NCBI GenBank assembly: GCA_021513715.1
Contig: CP084167.1
Span: 2,679,174 to 2,743,173 of the forward strand
From: Candidatus Heimdallarchaeum endolithica
GTDB lineage: Archaea; Asgardarchaeota; Heimdallarchaeia; Heimdallarchaeales; Heimdallarchaeaceae
Reading direction: 5' to 3'
Length of the DNA: 64,000 nt
A program made the position numbers and the translations under genes. Below are positions 61,495 through 64,000 of this stretch, piece by piece. The notes below the pieces were generated by a model that saw nothing but the letters and a program-made list of their open reading frames with translations, made no database searches and was not told the origin of the DNA. Each line of letters starts with the position of its first letter. Positions within the stretch are counted from its first letter, which is position 1.

Positions 61495-64000
61495 TTAATC
61501 TTTATCTTTTTTAATATAACTTGGGATTTCTCCTAAAGGTGGTTGAGGTCTGTTTGATTGATTCCATACTGCTTTAATTAGTTCTTCTAATTTATCTTCA
61601 TATTCTTGTGCGTTTCGAAAATCAACATATATTCTACCTTGTAATTCTTTTGGAATAGTATCTTCTTTAGATCCTTCTTTCAAGATTGGGATTATATCTC
61701 CTTTTTTTGGTTTCCTTTCAATTAAATTATTAATAAATAGAAACTCAATCTGAATTCCACTACTTTTTTCACTTTCCAATTTCTTGATAAGCATATGATC
61801 ACATACAACTAAAACTTTGTCGACAATTGATATCTGTTTCATATATTCCATTATTCTCTCTCCTGGTTTCAGGTTCCAAACATCAAGTTTACAGTCTATT
61901 GCTCCCTTTTCACGAAGATCTGTTGCCAGTCTAATTACCCAATCACTATGTTCTTCTGTACTGTATGCATAAGTTAAAAATGCACTTGGATTAACTACAT
62001 CTAAATTTTTTTTTTCTCCTTCTCCATCTCCCTTTTTTTGAATTATTTTTTTATTTTTTTTGATTTCATCTTCTCGAATCTTGATTTCTGGAACTATGTG
62101 CATTAGTTTTTTTATGATTTGCTCCAAAAAATTATTAACAATTATTTCATCCTTTCCTCCATAAAAAATTTTTATTTCTTGTTTTCTTTTTCTTCCTTCT
62201 ATAATTTCTGCCAAAAGAATTTGAAAACAAAATGAATTATCCACAGTTGTGAAAACACCTGATTTTTTACATATTTGAACCACATTAAGGTTTAAGTCAA
62301 TTATTGAATCTAAAAAATTGTACCATGAAAAGTTATCTTCATTGGTTTTAAATGAGATTTCATTTTCTTCTGGTATTAGAGAGAGAAAGTTACTAGGTAA
62401 TTCAGTTGTTTCATCGCTAAAATGTCTAGGAACTAATATTAGTTCTTTACTTTCTACTCCTTCAAAAAACACTACGGCTTCTAAGTTTCTTTCAAGTAGT
62501 TTAATTTGAAACCTTATGTAAGTTTCTATTTGTTCTTTTCCTTCTGATAATTTTTTCAATAGTTCTCTTGTAGTAATTATACCATTCTTATTCTTTATAA
62601 GTTCTGGAATTAGTGACTTTAAAGTGTTGTATTTTTTATCATTTATTATAACCTGATCTAAATCCTTAATATATTCAATTAATCCTTGTTTTGTTAAAAT
62701 ATTAAAAATGTATCTTAGATGTTTTTTAGGAATTTTTAATTTTAAAATATCTTGAAAATCTTTTACACTCATTGTGTCAATATTTTTTTCTGATAATAAG
62801 TTTTCTAGAACTTCAGAAACAACAGCAAAATGTTTTGACTGTACCATTTTTTTTGTTTTTTTCCAATTTATATCTCCTATTATAGCTGATTTTAGTTTAT
62901 TTATATTACTACCTTTTTTTGAGCTAATTGAAAACATTCTATCAATTTTGTGTCTTTCCAGAATACTAGAGAAGTCAATTCCTTGGACAGAATTGTGAGG
63001 GTCATCGGTGAAATTTCGTATTAAGTAGTATTTACAATTTGGTGAGGTGAATTTCTTGAGTTCTTTTAAATGCGAAAGTGCCCTGTTTAATGTTTCATTA
63101 TCTGTTTGCTTAAAAATTATGAAAATTATATCGGAATCGGATAAACTCTCATAAAAAGTAAATAGTTGCGACTCTTGTCCAGCTATATCATATAGTAAAA
63201 TCTGTTGATTGTCTTCCAGTTCAAAATCATCATTTCTGTTAAGAGTCCAGATCCTCCGCCCAAATGTGGACTTAAGTTCTACGTCTAATGTATTGTTTTT
63301 TAAATAATAACATAAAGACGATTTTCCTACACCTGTATGTCCTATTAATCCTATTTTTGCATAGTTGAATATCTTTTGTTCTTCGTATCTTTCTGACTTC
63401 TCTTTATCTATATATACAAGATTTTGATTTATAAGAGTAAATATATTATTATTTATAATTTTTATCTCTCTACATGACAATTTTGGGATAAAACTAGTTT
63501 CTAATGACTCTGAATCGATAAATATCAATTCCTCTGACGTTCCAGCTATTAGTATATTTTTGTACAAAACTATATCTCTACCTTTACCTGAAGCAAGCGA
63601 ATAATTTGCTTCATAGATATAATCATCTTCAACTAAATAAAATTGATATATTATGCCGCTTCTATTTATCATTGCGAATGATTTTTCATCTATCTGACTT
63701 GCATGTTGCATGTTACCTATAGTTTTTTCTACAAATGATTCTTCAATTTCAGAGTTAAAATTCCATAAAATATTAATTCCCTTATAGTCGTTGGTGATTA
63801 CTTTATTTTTTCCAATTTTGTCTAGACAAAAAATTGAATGAGAATGGCCTGTCAGACGTTTATTTGTCCAACCATTTTCACATTTTGACCATAAAATAAG
63901 AGTCCCATATGTTCCGCTAGATAAAAATTGTTTATTGTTTAATTTCGCAACTCTCCAAACTTGATCTTGTTTATACTTTCCTCTTTGTAAATATTGAGTA
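61495..64000 (-). CDS. WD40 - Roc-type GTPase - SEFIR/TIR signalling protein, 5' end beyond the window
   Basis: The frame stays open to the window edge and gives at least 835 residues. The first part has WD40-like blades (SSGTYGTLILWS, LTGHSHSIFCLDKIG). A Ras/Roc GTPase follows (IGLIGHTGVGKSSLCYYL, IAGQESQLFTFYES), with LIRNFTDD in the NKxD region. A winged-helix or COR-like region comes next (FQDILKLKIPKKHLRYIFNI). The C-terminus is a SEFIR/TIR domain (AFLTYAYSTEEHSDWVIRLA, LDVWNLKPGERIMEYM). Eukaryote-like ROCO signalling proteins combine similar modules; in prokaryotes TIR/SEFIR ends often act in defence. It is separated by a 740-base gap from the HEPN/MNT pair. Confidence 0.88.
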   Translation of the reverse strand, partial: TQYLQRGKYKQDQVWRVAKLNNKQFLSSGTYGTLILWSKCENGWTNKRLTGHSHSIFCLDKIGKNKVITNDYKGINILWNFNSEIEESFVEKTIGNMQHASQIDEKSFAMINRSGIIYQFYLVEDDYIYEANYSLASGKGRDIVLYKNILIAGTSEELIFIDSESLETSFIPKLSCREIKIINNNIFTLINQNLVYIDKEKSERYEEQKIFNYAKIGLIGHTGVGKSSLCYYLKNNTLDVELKSTFGRRIWTLNRNDDFELEDNQQILLYDIAGQESQLFTFYESLSDSDIIFIIFKQTDNETLNRALSHLKELKKFTSPNCKYYLIRNFTDDPHNSVQGIDFSSILERHKIDRMFSISSKKGSNINKLKSAIIGDINWKKTKKMVQSKHFAVVSEVLENLLSEKNIDTMSVKDFQDILKLKIPKKHLRYIFNILTKQGLIEYIKDLDQVIINDKKYNTLKSLIPELIKNKNGIITTRELLKKLSEGKEQIETYIRFQIKLLERNLEAVVFFEGVESKELILVPRHFSDETTELPSNFLSLIPEENEISFKTNEDNFSWYNFLDSIIDLNLNVVQICKKSGVFTTVDNSFCFQILLAEIIEGRKRKQEIKIFYGGKDEIIVNNFLEQIIKKLMHIVPEIKIREDEIKKNKKIIQKKGDGEGEKKNLDVVNPSAFLTYAYSTEEHSDWVIRLATDLREKGAIDCKLDVWNLKPGERIMEYMKQISIVDKVLVVCDHMLIKKLESEKSSGIQIEFLFINNLIERKPKKGDIIPILKEGSKEDTIPKELQGRIYVDFRNAQEYEDKLEELIKAVWNQSNRPQPPLGEIPSYIKKDKD

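Overview
The window looks archaeal and most likely comes from an Asgard (Promethearchaeota) genome. This is inferred from gene content alone: very AT-rich DNA, archaeal TATA-like boxes close to start codons, a DRG-type TGS GTPase, an archaeal-type HPS-family enzyme, a Rad50-like ATPase, longin/roadblock-like small proteins beside seven-helix membrane proteins, and a WD40-Roc-SEFIR/TIR protein. No rRNA, recognisable tRNA or CRISPR array was found.

Layout. 1-5.2 kb: a truncated membrane protein, a uroporphyrinogen-decarboxylase-family protein, a pyruvate-kinase-C-domain protein and a large flippase-like transporter. 5.2-12 kb: a GH3 beta-glucosidase, then two paralogous 7TM proteins with a cytoplasmic longin-like domain; the first is split by a TnpB element. 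12-21 kb: housekeeping-like genes (TGS GTPase, DUF457-like membrane protein, GH31 alpha-glucosidase, OB-fold protein, HPS-like enzyme, SPFH protein, DEAD-box helicase, MBL-fold hydrolase, small zinc proteins). 21.7-25.5 kb: a tightly packed trio of a small protein, a zinc-hook Rad50/SMC-like ATPase and a PIN-domain protein, with two apparent -1 frameshifts in T runs. 26-29.3 kb: an RNase J-like gene broken by a second, different TnpB element that has terminal inverted repeats. 29.4-41.8 kb: a CrtI-like oxidoreductase, a decayed and two intact members of a membrane/zinc-ribbon family, a structured-RNA-like insertion, a SagB-like nitroreductase, a TauE-like permease, a GH113-like secreted hydrolase, a second PIN protein and a PAP2 enzyme. 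41.9-60 kb: an intact IS5-like element, a truncated copy and a decayed copy; between them QueC, a 1281-residue surface protein, a longin-7TM gene pair, a pRiA4b ORF-3 protein, a glycerol-3-phosphate dehydrogenase remnant, an apparently circularly permuted substrate-binding protein and a transglutaminase-like protein. 59.5-64 kb: a HEPN/MNT-like pair and a WD40-GTPase-SEFIR/TIR protein that runs off the end.

Themes. (1) Carbohydrate use: GH3, GH31, a membrane-anchored GH113-like enzyme, a large starch-binding-like surface protein with an apparently dead GH113-like barrel, and a solute-binding protein. (2) Membrane-to-GTPase signalling modules, occurring both as 7TM-longin fusions and as an adjacent gene pair. 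(3) Heavy mobile-element activity: two TnpB lineages, three IS5-like copies, one RNA-like insertion and several gene remnants.

All family assignments come from reading motifs by eye; no database search was possible.
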